A stretch of 64,000 bases of DNA, taken from assembly GCA_025201375.1 (NCBI GenBank), contig JAIWZP010000010.1:585775-649774 (forward strand). The letters run 5' to 3'. Of the stretch, positions 28,600 to 40,966 are shown in pieces (the stretch's first letter is position 1; each line of letters opens with the position of its first letter). Under the pieces are notes generated by a model. That model was not told the DNA's origin. It saw only the letters and a program-made list of their open reading frames with translations, and searched no databases. The position numbers and the translations under genes are program-made. The stretch comes from Gongronella butleri. Its lineage: Eukaryota; Mucoromycota; Mucoromycetes; Mucorales; Cunninghamellaceae.

Positions 28600-28917
28600 G
28601 CCCGCGACATATAAAAAAAAGCGGCGATTCTAGTTTTTCCCCTTTTTTTTCCTTTCTCTTTCTTCTTCTTTTTCTTTCTCTTTTGTATATTCCCCCTCTT
28701 TGCTCCTCCCTTTTTCTTTGTAGTCTTTTTTTTTCTGTTGTCCTTTTTCTTCCTTTTTCTCGGTGTCAATAAAACGTTGCCTCGGTTCTCGCTTTATTGT
28801 CTTTTTTCAGCCTCAGTCCTTCCCTCTTGCACCTCTTATTTTCGAACGCCCCGTCCCCCCTCCTTGTTTGCGTAGCACCTTTTTGCAAAGGAAAATAGCA
28901 AAACAACAAAAAAAAAC
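28512..28917. other. Spacer between MSH2 and four-helix gene
   Basis: 406 bp in tandem orientation. It contains an A-run of about 32 at 28563-28594 and then a long C/T-rich leader up to the next ATG. No ORF. Confidence 0.4.
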
Positions 28918-29757
28918 ATGTCTCACCCCACTTCTCTGTCGACTGGCTTGTCTCTTGGTGTGTTTGGCATGATAGGCCTGATGCTGTCGTTGTTGTCGCT
29001 GCTGCCCATCAACGTGTACAATATATACCTTGCGTCGCACACGGCATTGACGCTCGTCCAGCTGGAACAAGGCAATCCGTGGTGGCGCTTTTCTCACGCG
29101 CGCCATTACTATTATTTCGCTTTCCTGGTTGGATCCGCCGTCTCGTCGCTTATTGTCTTTGCCATGGTCATCACCACGTGCCTGAGGAGGAAGCAGCCTG
29201 TGGCAAGCGTCGATCTCGAGGCCAATGCCGCCGCATGGTACTCCCAGCACGCTCTTTTGCAACAGCAACAGCAACGATACCAACACACAAGCGTGTGGAC
29301 CAACCGATGGGCTTGTGTGGCCTTTTTGGTGCAAATCTCCTGGGCTGTCTTTGGTAAAAATCACATTTAAAAAAGAAAAAAGACGCGCCAATGGCAAATG
29401 TGGCTGCTCACCTCGATTTCTTCAATTTTTAAACTAGGCAACCATTTGATCTGGTTTGTCAAGACGGAAAACACGCTGATCAGCGATGCGACGCGCTTGT
29501 CGGTATGGATTTTGTGGCTGAATTACGGCATTGTGATTGTTTTCTCGTTTGTGCTCGTGTGTGCATCCGTGTTTGTGCTTGTGGGCGCGCCAAATCACCT
29601 CTCTGCGACTCAGCCGCCTGCTGGGCCACATTTGGGCCCCATGGTCACCGAGGAAATGCAGCAGCAAGAGACAACCCCATTGCTCAACAAGACTGCCTCA
29701 TCCGCGACCACGACAGCCACTTCTACCATCAGCACCACCACATCGTCGCGCCATTGA
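28918..29757 (+). CDS. Four-transmembrane-helix protein, unknown
   Basis: Two exons, 28918-29353 and 29438-29757, 251 aa. Four hydrophobic segments at about residues 12-35, 65-88, 128-148 and 168-192 suggest a tetraspan membrane protein with both ends on the same side. A basic loop (CLRRKQP) follows the second helix and a Gln-rich loop (LLQQQQQRY) precedes the third. The C-terminal tail is Ser/Thr-rich after QQQETTPLLNKTASS, where PLLN resembles an acidic or dileucine-type sorting signal. No named family recognised; the layout is reminiscent of MARVEL or SUR7-like plasma membrane proteins in fungi, but diagnostic residues are not clear. Intron phase is consistent and the acceptor is AACTAG. 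Confidence 0.7.
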
Positions 29758-30340
29758 TTCCATCTCGATACCCCCTCCCCCAACCCTCTTTGTTTGCCCT
29801 CTCCTCCTTTTTTCCCTTCTCTCTTTCCCAGCTACTCACTATTCCCAGGCTCATTTTGTTTCGATTTATTGTTTAGTCTTGCATGAATTATCCCTGTTTA
29901 CATTCACATCAGTCCTGCTCCAATCTATTCAATTACCTTGTATCCATATTTCTGCCCTTGCAAGCCCAATTATACATATCATTGCACCACTCACAAAAAT
30001 AAAATGCAAATGCTCTTTTTTTATTATTTGCATGCGTATGCGCGTGCGTGCGTGCGTGTGTGTATAAATGACAAAAGAGAGGGGAAGGGGAGGAGAGAAA
30101 CATGCGAAAAATAGGGGGTGGCGTGGCAGCCAATGAGGATGGAAGATCATGCGTGCGACCGAGATGAGTATTGCATCTCGTTGAGGACAAAAAAGAAAAC
30201 AACAATGGACATGGCTGAGAAAATTGGGCAAATATGATGTCAGTGTCGCGTGTCACAAGCTAAATCATCAGCTCATTGTTTCCGACACAGCACCCAAGAG
30301 AGAGAAATCGGCGACGCGTGCCAATTTTCTTTTTTTTTTT
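29758..30340. other. Convergent 3' spacer
   Basis: Between two converging genes. Pyrimidine-rich 3' flank, then a GT-rich patch (30040-30062). It could include a short final exon of the minus-strand gene downstream of 30364. Confidence 0.35.
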
Positions 30341-32470
30341 TCACACCCGCGCCAAGAACTTACGTAGCCATAGGTACCATTCGTATTTGATAAATGTCCA
30401 CAGGTTCACTGGCGGCGGTGTTTCGTATTCATCCAGCGCGTACGATTGCACCACGCCATTTTTCAGGCCAACCACTATGACATGCATTAAAAAAAAAAAA
30501 AATACAAAAGAGCGCGTCAGTCGCGCCACATTTGGTTTGTCTCCTTGCTCGCCATACGTAGGAACCGCTGGCCTTCCAGTTCGACAAATTTGACACGGTG
30601 CACCTTTTAACAAAAAACGAAAAAACATCAATATGTCGCTTTTTTGCTTTTTTTTTTTTTTGCCTTTTTTTCTTGTTTCTCACCTGGTACGATGGGTCAT
30701 CCTGGGGCGGAATGACCATGACGCGGTGCCAGTCGACTAAGAGATCTTCATAGCTCTCTGCGCTTGCCTGGAGATCAGGACGGTGATAGATAAAGATGGA
30801 ATCCATCGTATTCCACGCGGCGAGATAGTGGCCGGCATCATCGAGCGCGACGCCCTGCAGCGTGCCGTCATACTCATCGCTGCCAGCCTGGCCGTCGATC
30901 CACAAATTGAACTCGGGCAGCACTTTATCCTTCTCACGATACGCATATTCATGTGCTTTTGGGTGCATCTCCACAAGTTCCGATCGTGATGTATGCACCC
31001 ACGAATAAAACACGTTCCGCAGCGTCGACATCACAACCACTTTGCTTTTGGCTGAGCGCGCTGCTCGTCCAGATAAAAACAAGGGAATGGTGAGCTGATT
31101 TTCTTCACGACAAGCCGACAATTTTGAAACATACCGATATAAACGTCTGGCGTCTCCAATTGCACGCGCTCATGCTGGAAGTGGACACCATCCACAAAGG
31201 CCATGTACTCCATCGTGTCATCCATGAGCACACTGATTCTCTCGGATGGCGTGCGATAGCGCGGCTTCCACTGCGGACTGCCGTCCGCGGCTATGGACGC
31301 ATTGTCAGCAATGATCGAATCAACGAAAAAAGTGGTTCGTGTCCTGAAAATGTCGAGTGTCACCATCCGAATGGCATTGGGTCTGCAAAAGATCCAAAAA
31401 AAAAAAAAAGAACATGATCAGCCCGCAGCAACACGTGCAAAACACGCGCAATCACGCGCACACGTGCACATTTATTTATTTTTTTTTGCTTACACGGACG
31501 CGTGCACCTTTGCCAAGGCCGTCCGATGATCCACGATGCCCGCAGGTTGGTGTCGTTCTACACAATCAAACGCAAAAACATACAAAAAAAAGGGCAAATC
31601 AGCCTTTTTGTTGCGTTTTCGGTTGCCACAAGCTCTCACCTTTGATTGGATCGCCAAGCTGGCTGCTCTGCAGTACAATTGGCAACGCTTGCATTGAGTG
31701 TGGCGCGTCTTTAAAGTGATTTGGGAAAGTTGCCCACCGGAATCGCACCTGATCTGGATCTCTGCATCATCAATAAATAAAAAAGAGGGGAATTGCGTCA
31801 GGTACATTGAACAGGCACAAAAACAAAGCAAGAAATGCGGTGCTGCGCCGCCGCCCGCGGATCACAGACCACATTGCGCCCGTTTTTCTTTTTTTCTGAA
31901 AATTTACCTAGAGTAGAGGATGCCGTCCTCTTCCAGGGAAAAGGCCGAGATCCAGGTGCTTCCAGGCAGGCGAATGTCCTTGTAGCTGAGTGCAGTGTCG
32001 ATGTTTGCGTCGTTCGGAAGATAAAAGACGCGGATCCAGTGCTGCAGGACGTCGTCATCGAGGATGTGGTAGAGGACGGCAAATTCGATGCCGCCATGGC
32101 CAAGGATGGAGTATTGTGAGATGACGCCGTCCAGGATCTGGTCGTGCACGGGCTCCCAGGGCACGTCCAGCGTGGTATTTTGCACGTGCGCCATGAGCGG
32201 CTGTCGTTGTTGCCGCAGGTGGCCCACTTTGCCCGTCGACCCCAGCCGTAAGGTGTTCCACCGTGGCACCTGATACCAGATAGCCGTGTGATACACATAG
32301 CCGCCTGCTACAGAGAGCACCGTCACATTTGGATGCGTGTGTTGGAACGACGACGGCGCTGACACGTGGCGTTTCGCGGGGTGTGGGTATGGCATGTCCT
32401 GCAGCAGGCTGAACATGTAGATGACACCAAGACCCGTGAATAGCAGTATCAAGGCACGCCATTCCATCAT
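30341..32470 (-). CDS. Signal-anchored protein with propeller-like lumenal region
   Basis: Seven exons on the minus strand: 31908-32470, 31640-31761, 31494-31557, 31135-31382, 30684-31051, 30558-30603, 30364-30474 or through to 30341; about 514 aa by the readthrough end. The start is MMEWRALILLFTGLGVIYMF, a signal anchor or uncleaved signal, followed by a Pro/His stem. Beyond are repeated short strands such as GVALDDAGHYLAAWNTMDSI and VGLKNGVVQSYALDEY that look like beta-propeller blades, so a type II membrane protein with an extracytoplasmic propeller is inferred. The 3' end is uncertain: a perfect donor (CTAC/GTAAGT) at 30363 argues for another short exon, with candidate acceptors to 30250. 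No known family recognised. Confidence 0.62.
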
Positions 32471-32798
32471 GGTGTTCCTTGAAAAAAAAAAAAAAAAAAA
32501 AAAGTGGCAAAAGGGGAGAAAAGCGTGTTAACACGTTTAAAAGTAAAAAAAAAAAAAAAAAAAAAGAAACGAAAAAGACGAAGAGACAAAGAAAAGTGAG
32601 CAAAATGCAGTAATAAATCGCAACGGCGCAGGGCCTGGACCGCCGCCCAATCAGGGCGCCTCCCCCTTTTTTTCGCTTCTTCCCCTTTCTTTTTGGCGTC
32701 ACGTTGCTCTTTTCCCGCCCTCTGGCTCTTGTTTTTCCTCTTTTTGTCTATTTATCCCTCTTTTTCACACTCTTTTTCTCTCGTTGTATGAAGAAGTC
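32471..32798. promoter_or_regulatory. Divergent spacer with A-tracts
   Basis: 328 bp shared promoter between the signal-anchored protein and the coiled-coil protein. A-tracts at 32481-32503 and 32547-32565 may act as nucleosome-excluding poly(dA:dT), followed by a T/C-rich leader toward 32799. Confidence 0.4.
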
Positions 32799-34684
32799 AT
32801 GACTAATATCTCTTCCCTCAAGCTAGAACCCTGTTTACAGCGCCTAGGAACGATGCCCCAAGGTAAAAAGGGCGTTCATGGCGTTCGTGCTCGTTGGTTT
32901 ACAGTTTTACAAGCGCACACACGCTCACTTTTTTCGTCGCTCACACTCTTTTCAAAAAGATAAACCGTCCTTTGTCAACCAAGTGGAAGCTATTGACGAT
33001 CTTGCACTGCTACGCAAGCTTCTTATTGAAAAGGAGCGCGAGCGCACTAGCATATCCAACGACCTCGAGGTTGCCGCGCGGCTCGGACTGGTTATCTCAG
33101 AAACAAACGAGGCATTGCAAGTCAAGGTGAGGCAAACCCCCGGGTCATTGTCATTTTTACTGATTTTTTCATATTTTTGGATTTTAGTTGAGTCAATTGG
33201 AGCAAGAGAACCACCACCTACAAGATACCCTGCTTGCCCAGCATCATACCCCTCATCACCATGTGCCTGCCTCGCATCATGCGCACCACGACTCCGATCA
33301 CCCCGATCCCGAGCAGCTCATCAAGGACCTGACGCAGGCGCGCCAGGACCTCGCGCACTTTCGCAATGAAATGGAAAGCCTTTCCGGGCAACTCAATGAC
33401 ATGGCAACAGAAATGGTACCCTAAAAAAAATCGAAAAATGCGCGCATTGGCTTCAATTTCTATTTTTGAAAATAGGTTGAATCACGGAATCGCGTCAGTG
33501 TTTACGCCAAGCGGCTCGCCGACGTCGAACACAAGCTGCACACGACGCGCGAGACCAATACCCATCTGCAATCGCTGCTGCAGCAGACTCTGACATCACA
33601 AAAGCAATCCAGTTCCACAACGTCGCACCTTGTCAACAACCTGCAATCGGATCTGGCAAGGATTGTGACGGAAAATGATCGGCTACGGATGCGCGTCGCG
33701 GAGCTTGAGCAGCAGCAGCTGGAGACCGAGGACAGACTGTCTACCATGGTGGCGCAAGCAAAAGAATATGCTTCGCTCCTTGAGCAGGCGCAAACCACCA
33801 TCCACCACCTCAGCGAGCCGCGCTTGGACGATGACCAAGAGACCGCCGCCAGCTTGTCCACCGAGGACGAGATTGCCAAGGTACAAACAGAGAGCGTATG
33901 CGTAAAAAAAAAAAAAAAAAAGGGAAGAATCTGACTTTTTTGATGATTTCTACGCCAGGGCTCTGTGTTTTCTGTTGAGTTTCGGCAAGAGATGCAAAAG
34001 GAGATTGAGCGCAATTTGACGCTGCGTAACGAAATCCGGCATCGTGTTGTAACGGCGGATCACGCGACGGCAAACGAGCGTCGCAAGCCCCAGGATGGGC
34101 TCAAATCGCTACTTTCTGAGCGCGACCAGGGTCTGCTGACCACCAGCGCGTCCACCAGCACCGTCACCACGGCGTCGTCCATCTCCACGTCCACGTCCAC
34201 CGACATTTTGCGCGCAACCACCGCCGCAGCACCGCCACCACCCTCCGGCCTCGGCATTCTCACCAGTATGGCTCCCACACACACCGTCACTGCAGCTTCC
34301 ATGCCCTCCTCCATTCCTACCATCCCCGCCGCCACATCTTCCAATAATGCCACGCCAATGAGCAACGGCAACAATCACAACAGCAATAGCAACAACAACA
34401 ATCTTGCCAGCCCGATCATCACGTCGCTGCGGCCATCGCAGTTTTTGACGGGCTTTGACAACAACCCGGCCATCGGCCTGCAGCGCTCAAATTTCTTGAA
34501 GCACCGCTTTGCATCATCACCGTCGTCCATCGTTCACCATCCTCGCTTCTTTGATCACCAGCAGGCAGACACACCCAGCATCAGCACACGCTTTTTCCAG
34601 CGTCTTGCCTCCAGACTAGAAGAATATGAGCGAAAGTCCACCACCGCCACCGCCACTGCCGCGACGCCTACTACATCAAAATAA
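32799..34684 (+). CDS. Coiled-coil protein with HAP1/BICD-type dynein adaptor box
   Basis: Five exons: 32799-32862, 32960-33126, 33188-33415, 33476-33880, 33959-34684; 529 aa. Residues 38-77 (LLRKLLIEKERERTSISNDL then EVAARLGLVISETNEALQ) match the HAP1_N/TRAK/BICD/Spindly pattern, in which AAxxG (here AARLG, 60-64) is the CC1 box that binds dynein light intermediate chain. Coiled coil continues to about residue 290 (SQLEQEN, RVAELEQQQLETEDRL, AKEYASLLEQAQ). At the start of exon 5, SVFSVEFRQEM resembles the Spindly motif used to contact dynactin. The last ~200 residues are Ser/Thr/Asn-rich and disordered, as in cargo-binding tails. Role as a dynein-dynactin adaptor for organelle transport is inferred from the motif and architecture, not proven. 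Confidence 0.72.
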
Positions 34685-35249
34685 AGGCTCTAATTTATAT
34701 CATACAAAACGCGTTTTTTAATTTTCATTTACTGTACGTGCGATATCATGCTGTACATCATCATATGAGATGTTATCATACTTCATACTGTACTGCACAG
34801 CAACAAGTAGTGCCCAAGTACAGTATGATATACCTAGTACAACAACAGTTCATTCTATCTATCATATGATCAGTTTACAGTATGATACCACTGTAACTTG
34901 AAGAATGTGGGAGTACGTAGCTTTGAGCAAAAATAGAAGGAAAAGATAGAGACGTTGCAAGGAACGAGAATGAAGTACAGTATGATGCCTTTTACTGAAT
35001 TGAAATAATACAGTAAAAAAGCGAGATGACCAGCCGACAGCGGGCTTTTGTGACAAGCAAAGCGGGACCATTACAGTACCCAATTATTGGGCAATGCCCA
35101 CATACAGTGTTTTTCCATTCACCCCAGGTACAGGATATGGACAACAAATTTGGACCAACCTCCATTACTGTATTACCACCGTAAATCAAGCTCTGTAAAA
35201 TACTGTAGCAGGCAAATACATACAACAAAACACAAAAGAAGCAAGAGCG

Positions 35250-36650
35250 CGTTTGTTGTCAGACTTTGCCGACCTGTTGTGCCTCTAGAAATCTTTTTAC
35301 AGCCTGTTCGCCCGCCAATGAAAAATGCGTCACGTCAAAAACTACGTACAGTATAGCCCAGTGCTCATTCAGCAGCAAGACACTCGCGACGCGCCCGATT
35401 TTTTTTTGCACTAGAAAATGCCAAAAACCACATATTTGTACTATTTCGCATTCATTTCTCCATCTGCATGGTCGACGACGCTCAAAAATAGCTGCATCGC
35501 ATTCAGCGCAAAATTTGCAACAAAAAAGCTTAAACCCCCAAAGCGCTACAGTATGACTTCTTTTGAAAAATTCAGGGGTCACTTAGGGGTCACATATTTC
35601 AATCTCAGAAAATGCCAAATTTGGGAAATTTCGAACTCCGAGTGATCAATGCATCCCAAACAGGCGACTCCGACAATTTGCTATTGGCAGACAAATTGGC
35701 AGGTCGCCGCAACTTTAAGAAAAATGTCCAAAGAGTGACGCATGAACGGCAATCGACTAAGAAAATTGTCTACTTTGGGCAAGATTTTTTTGCAAAATTT
35801 AAGGTTTGGCACTTCCAAATTTAGGTCATGGATTGCATGGAATTTTTTTATTCTTATATTTTTTTTGTTGCACCTTGTTTTTGTGCAGTATGCTGGGCGG
35901 GCAGCAGCCTGCAGAAATGACCGATGCAAAAAGTTCAAACCCAAGATAGCATGCTGCAAGTCATTTCATTAGATGCTTTGGTCTCCTGTTATAGTAGTAC
36001 TGTAAAACTGCAATAAAATCGGGGGTCAACTGCGCCGCCATTGTCGAGCAAATCGCAATTAAAGATTTTGTTGAAAAAGACGGTTTTCTCCATCAGTTTT
36101 GATCGGGTCGCGGTGAAACTTACAGTAGTAGTTCATCCGACGAAGATTTAGCAAGTACTGCATTGGACAGACGTTAAAAGCACTGGTGGTTGTTTTTCCA
36201 GTTGTTGAGATAATCGAATTTGAAAATTAATCCAAAGTTTGATCGACTTTTGCAAGCGTGCAAAGCTTGTCCTTCGGGCGAGAAATCAATTGGGAAATGA
36301 CACCCAAGGGCGCCTCTTTCAATTGGTAATACAGTAGATTATGGATATTATATCGGTTTCAAAAATTTTCGATTTTTTTTGCTGCCGATATGCAAAAAGC
36401 CTGCCAAATGCCGATATAGTGAGCGGATTTTTCTAGGTTTTTCGTCTTTTATACTGTATGTACCGTAGACTATTTTTTGAAAGCTGCCGATATACCGTAG
36501 CGAGGAAAACCGATACCGGTATACAGTAGCAGGTGCCGATATATCCAGAATCTACTGTAATTTCACTGTGATCCACGAAATACAGTATTTCGAGGGTCAG
36601 TGCTGAATTTGTGAAATTTACAACATTTTGCAATCATCTACGCAACGATC
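35250..36650 (+). repeat. Dispersed repeat family A, copy 1
   Basis: Collinear with 52225-53530. Shared blocks include GACTTTGCCG, CATCTGCATGGTCGAC, AAAATTTGCAACAAAAAAGC, CTCCGAGTGATCAATGCATC, CTTTGGGCAAGATTTTTTTGC, TCAGTTTTGATCGG and TTGCAAGCGTGCA. No conserved reading frame. The two copies differ by substitutions and by short insertions of CAGTA-type words. Confidence 0.75.
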
Positions 36651-37150
36651 CAGTGGACCTCTGCAGGTTTGCAATGTCGTTTTGGAAAAAGACTCGCCAT
36701 ACGTACAGTAATATACGGTACAGTATCATACTGTAGGGCCCAATGAACAACATCCGAAGGTCGTGCCCAGCAAAATGGGGGTATCATAAGGTTTTGTTCA
36801 TTTTGATGGCGCACGCGACAGCGGCCCAATGTATCATACTGTATCAGCGTGCGAGCGACGCAGCGACCTCAAGTGAATCAGCGGCCAATTGCGTTAAATG
36901 CACTTGTGTTTTGGAGAGATCGCGTTGAGATCTCGGCAAATTGGTGTGCAATGAGCTAATGACTTCGAAAACGCGCATTTTTGATGTTGGTTTAGCAGAC
37001 GTGATGCTTGTCCGGCACTGCCTGCCTGTTTGTATTCAAAAGTGAAGCTTCTGCAAGCGTGTAAAAAAAATCAATCAGTTTCACAGCAAGTGCCCGAGAA
37101 AATGCATAAAAGCATGATTTTCATCCGTTTTGAATTGGATTTTGCGCACA
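36650..37150 (+). repeat. Dispersed repeat family C, copy 2
   Basis: Pairs with 11700-12230 in the same orientation (blocks CCCAGCAAAA-GGGG, GCACGCGACAGCGGCCCAA, CTCGGCAAATTGGTG, GTGCCCGAGAAAATGCA). Contains an extra ATACTGTATC-type insert near 36833 relative to copy 1. Boundaries approximate. Confidence 0.7.
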
Positions 37151-37584
37151 AATACTGTAAAGCGTTTGATGCGCCCATACGTATTTCAATCTCAATGAAC
37201 AGAAACTGACGTGTCGTGCTTTTATTTTAATGCCTGAAGCATCGCGCTTCCCAACTTTTCCATTCTTTTGCTGTATTTATTTTTCTGTACCGTACGATAC
37301 GGAATTCGTATAAAAGATTAGTCTAAATCATTAGATTGATGGATTCTTTAACGTAAAACGTGGTATGGGCAGATGTTTCCGCGTGAAGCATTCTGGACAA
37401 TATCTTCTTTGTACGTTCCCCTGGTGGTTTCGTATTTTTTTTTTTTTTTTTTTGATGCAATTCTCTTTGTTTCGGAGGCCGCTGCGCGAATACCTTTTTT
37501 TGGGGGAGGGCAAAGTGGAATTTGCCCACTACATCTCTTCCCCTTTTTTTCGCTTCGTCCTTTTTCTGTTTTGTTTCCCTTGTT

Positions 37585-40500
37585 ATGAATTTCAACGATG
37601 ACGACTGGGTGATCACGTCAACTACGACATCCCAGCAGCGGCCGATGTCATTTCGCACAAATTCGTTGAAAAGCGACACACATGTCGGTGACAAGGCAGC
37701 CTCGAGAATGTCGCGACCGGGCAAGCCGTCGTCCAAGCCGTCGTCGACGCGGAACGGCACGCGGTCAACGACGTCGTCCTCGGCATCTCGGACGTCTGGT
37801 GCGCAGGGCTCGGTCACCACTTTTAGCCGTCCCAGTCGTCTCGCCAAGCCTGTCGCAGAGATGGATCGTGCCCCACCATCCGTGCCGGCCGTTGCCGCAG
37901 CGCGCACGCCGTCGCCGGCCACGACCACGGCCTCGTATCGCAACAATAAGGCCAATAATGTGAAGCGGCCTGCCATTGCGGACGCGCCTCAGAGCCCATT
38001 GCGGCCGCTGGAATTCACCGAGGATCCAGCACTTTACGTGTCGCAGCTCATCACGACATATCACAACACCGCGGGCCTATTGCGATACAAAGAGGAGGCC
38101 GAATCCATGTTTGTCACCCAGCATCTCGTCGACAATCTCGAAAAGACCGAGGATCCTGTTGCATGGGTTCAGGTAAAACATAAAAAGGGAGGAAACACGA
38201 AAAATATTGAGCGCGACGCGTTTTTTTGTATTTTTAAATTTTAGGCGTTGCTGATGCAGATTGGCATGCAATTCCATGTGGCCAAACATTCGACTGACAT
38301 GAATCCCAAATTTCAGAGACTGCTCGTTCAATCGATTTGCCGCGGTCTTGTTGAATTTTTGCAGATTCACGACGCGACGGAGCCTGTGGATGACGAACAA
38401 GAGGAAGAAGAGGTGGATTTGATCTCGTTTGCCATGGACGATGATGACGAAAAGGGCCATCAGGACGAAAAACACAAGGATGACGCGGCACCGCAGGAAA
38501 TCGATTTAATTGATTTGACCGACGACGAGCCGGGTGCACTGGGGCTGCCTGGCATGAGCAACAATGCTGCCAATTCAACGCCCACGACGCCATTGTCAGC
38601 CACTCATGATGTTGTGGACGATTTGCTGGGCGATATGCAATTATGGAAGCCGACGACGGCGTCGACCAAGAGTCATCCCATTGGCAGCACGAGCCCCAAT
38701 TCGGCTCACGGCAGCAAGTATACCACGATGACCGTCCCCGCCTTGTCGCCGCAGCCACCCATCACTACCGTGACCAATCATTTTAATAACAATTCTTCGT
38801 TTTCACTCCTTGATGACGAATTCGTGCCCATCACGGCGCCAGCATCGTCCTCATCGCCGTCCCCCAAGGTCATGCCACACGCCACCACCAAGAACAAGAA
38901 GCCGCTTCTCACACACGCGCACCAGATTGCGTTTATCGGCATGATCCGCAGCCTTCCGACGCCCTCCATCATCTATTACGCGCTGGACGTGTTTCGTGTC
39001 GCACCATTGCTCTCCAAGGATGGCGAATTCGAGGACCAGGGCACGCTGCTGTGCCAGCAGCTCCTGTACCATGGCTTCTTCAACGAAAGCGTGTCGTGCA
39101 TCCAGCGATTCAATTTGTACGCCAATTTCCCGCTCGGCACCTTTGCCGAATACCTGTTCAATGCCAACATGGGCAGTCTCTTGCTCGTCTACGTCAAGGA
39201 CAAGGTGGCCATGCAGCATGGACTCGTTGCCTACATCAATGCACAGCTGCGCTTCAACTTTGCCGGCAATCTGGGGGTAGTGGATCAAGGTAAGAAGAAA
39301 CAGAAACCGATAAAACAGAAAAACGGGAACATGGTCTCATGGTCTCATTTTTTTTCTTTATTAGCATTATTGGACAACGACACACACCCTGATTTGCGGC
39401 CAATGGCAAGGATGCGCGATAGGCGATACCAAAAGGAGCTTGTGCAGTGTGGCACCAAGATTCTCAAGGAGCAGCTGGGTCTGCCTGTGTCGAAATACTA
39501 TTTTATTTGGCTGTCGCAAAAGTACGCGTCGCTGCGGTGGGTGATTTCGTCGCGGTCGGCGCAGCAATGCACCGAAGCGGACTATAGCATCGATGCTAGC
39601 AGCAATTTCAATGGATTACTGGAATTGGTCGTGAACGAGACGCCTGCGCTTGCCAGATTAGCGATCAAGGAACTTGTGGACATTCGCGACGCGACGGGAG
39701 CGGCGTATTTTGCCCAAGTTTTTGGCGAAAACGAGTTTTTGCAAATGTACCAAAGCTTGTCGGCACGACAGCGATTGCTGGGCGTTGTCAAGGGCGAGCA
39801 AATCTCACATGCCGGCTACTCCAAGCAGCGCAAGACCGTCCACAACGACCCGTCCATGCCAACCTATCGCATGCCAGCGTCCGTCACGTGGACCATGGTC
39901 AATGACAAGACATCGCTTGCCATCATGGCTCAGACTCTACAGCACGCTCAATTCGTCGGCCTCGACACCGAATGGGTCCCCACCATGGCCGCCTCGGACG
40001 AGAGCCCCGTCACGGCCCTCATGCAAATCGCCACACAGCACCAAGTCTTTTTGCTGGATCTCAAGACGCTCTTGCACCCCAGCGCTGCTGAGCTGCTTCT
40101 CGTTGCAGAAATGACCTTGCGTGAAATGTTTGAAGCAACCGACATTGTCAAACTAGGTAAAAAGAAAAATAAAAGACACAAAAAATGGAAAAAAGGGAAA
40201 TTCATGCAAACGACGCGTGTTCTGACGCATCTTTTTTTTTTCTATCCAGCCTATGAATTTGGAGGCGACCTGATGTTGATGGCGGAGACAATGCCCAGTG
40301 TCAAGCGCTGGCACATTGCCAATTTCAAGGATTTGAAAAAAGTGCGCCATTTTCAGCACAATCGTTTGGGCGACGTTGTCCAGGGCGGATTGGCCGGTGT
40401 TGTCGCTACATTCCAAGGCGCCATCATGAACAAGAAGCAGCAAATCAGCAATTGGGAGAAGCGGCCCTTGACCGATGCGCAGGTTGAATATGCGGGTACA

Positions 40501-40825
40501 GAAAAAAAAAAAAAAAGAAAAAGAAAAAAAAGAAAAAAAACCCTTGTCACGCTTGCGCTGACCCCACTTTTTTTTTTTTTTTTTTTGCATGATGGTAGCC
40601 TGCGACGCGTATTGTCTTTTGGATGTGTACCAGCACCTCATGGAGATCAATCATCCCTTTGTTCACGACTACACGACATTTTCATCGCCTTTTGTGGAGA
40701 AGTCGCCGGCATACGTCTCCGGTCCTGCGCCAATGGCCACCGCAGCAGCCCCTGCTGCGCCAGCCATGCCTGTCGCACCTGCCATCTTACCCAGAATGCC
40801 CACCGCTGACGATCTTTTGCTCTAA
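37585..40825 (+). CDS. Mut-7/EXD3-like 3'-5' exonuclease
   Basis: Five exons: 37585-38172, 38245-39289, 39365-40156, 40250-40495, 40599-40825; 965 aa. The first ~320 residues are low-complexity Ser/Thr/Pro and acidic (EEEEVDLISF, EIDLIDLTDDEPG, the latter like a SUMO-interacting motif). A helical region follows. The C-terminus is a DEDDy exonuclease domain: D745 and E747 in VGLDTEWVP, D815 in EFGGDLMLMAE, and Y895 with D899 in CDAYCLLDVY. The combination of a long helical N-terminal half with a late exonuclease domain matches Mut-7/EXD3 proteins, linked to RNA processing and small-RNA pathways in animals. No C-terminal Mut7-C zinc/PIN domain is present; instead a short Pro/Ala-rich tail. Substrate here is unknown. 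Confidence 0.82.
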
Positions 40826-40909
40826 ATGTCCTTTTGTACATAGCTTTGACTCTTTTATGCTATTTTTGCCACCATGATACCTATTAAACATTTTGCTCTT
40901 AAACATTTT

Positions 40910-40966
<57 letters not shown>

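Larger units (their letters stand above)
34685..37584. other. AT-rich repeat spacer
   Basis: 2.9 kb with no supported gene. 34700-35240 is dense in CAGTATGATAC-type words. 35250-36650 is a copy of family A, and 36650-37150 a copy of family C. The final ~150 bp are the pyrimidine-rich leader of the exonuclease gene. Confidence 0.6.

Noticed and set aside
40914..40964. Very long T-run as a transcription terminator
   Set aside because: Similar T-runs occur inside introns and promoters, so the run is not specific to gene ends and its length may be a sequencing artefact.
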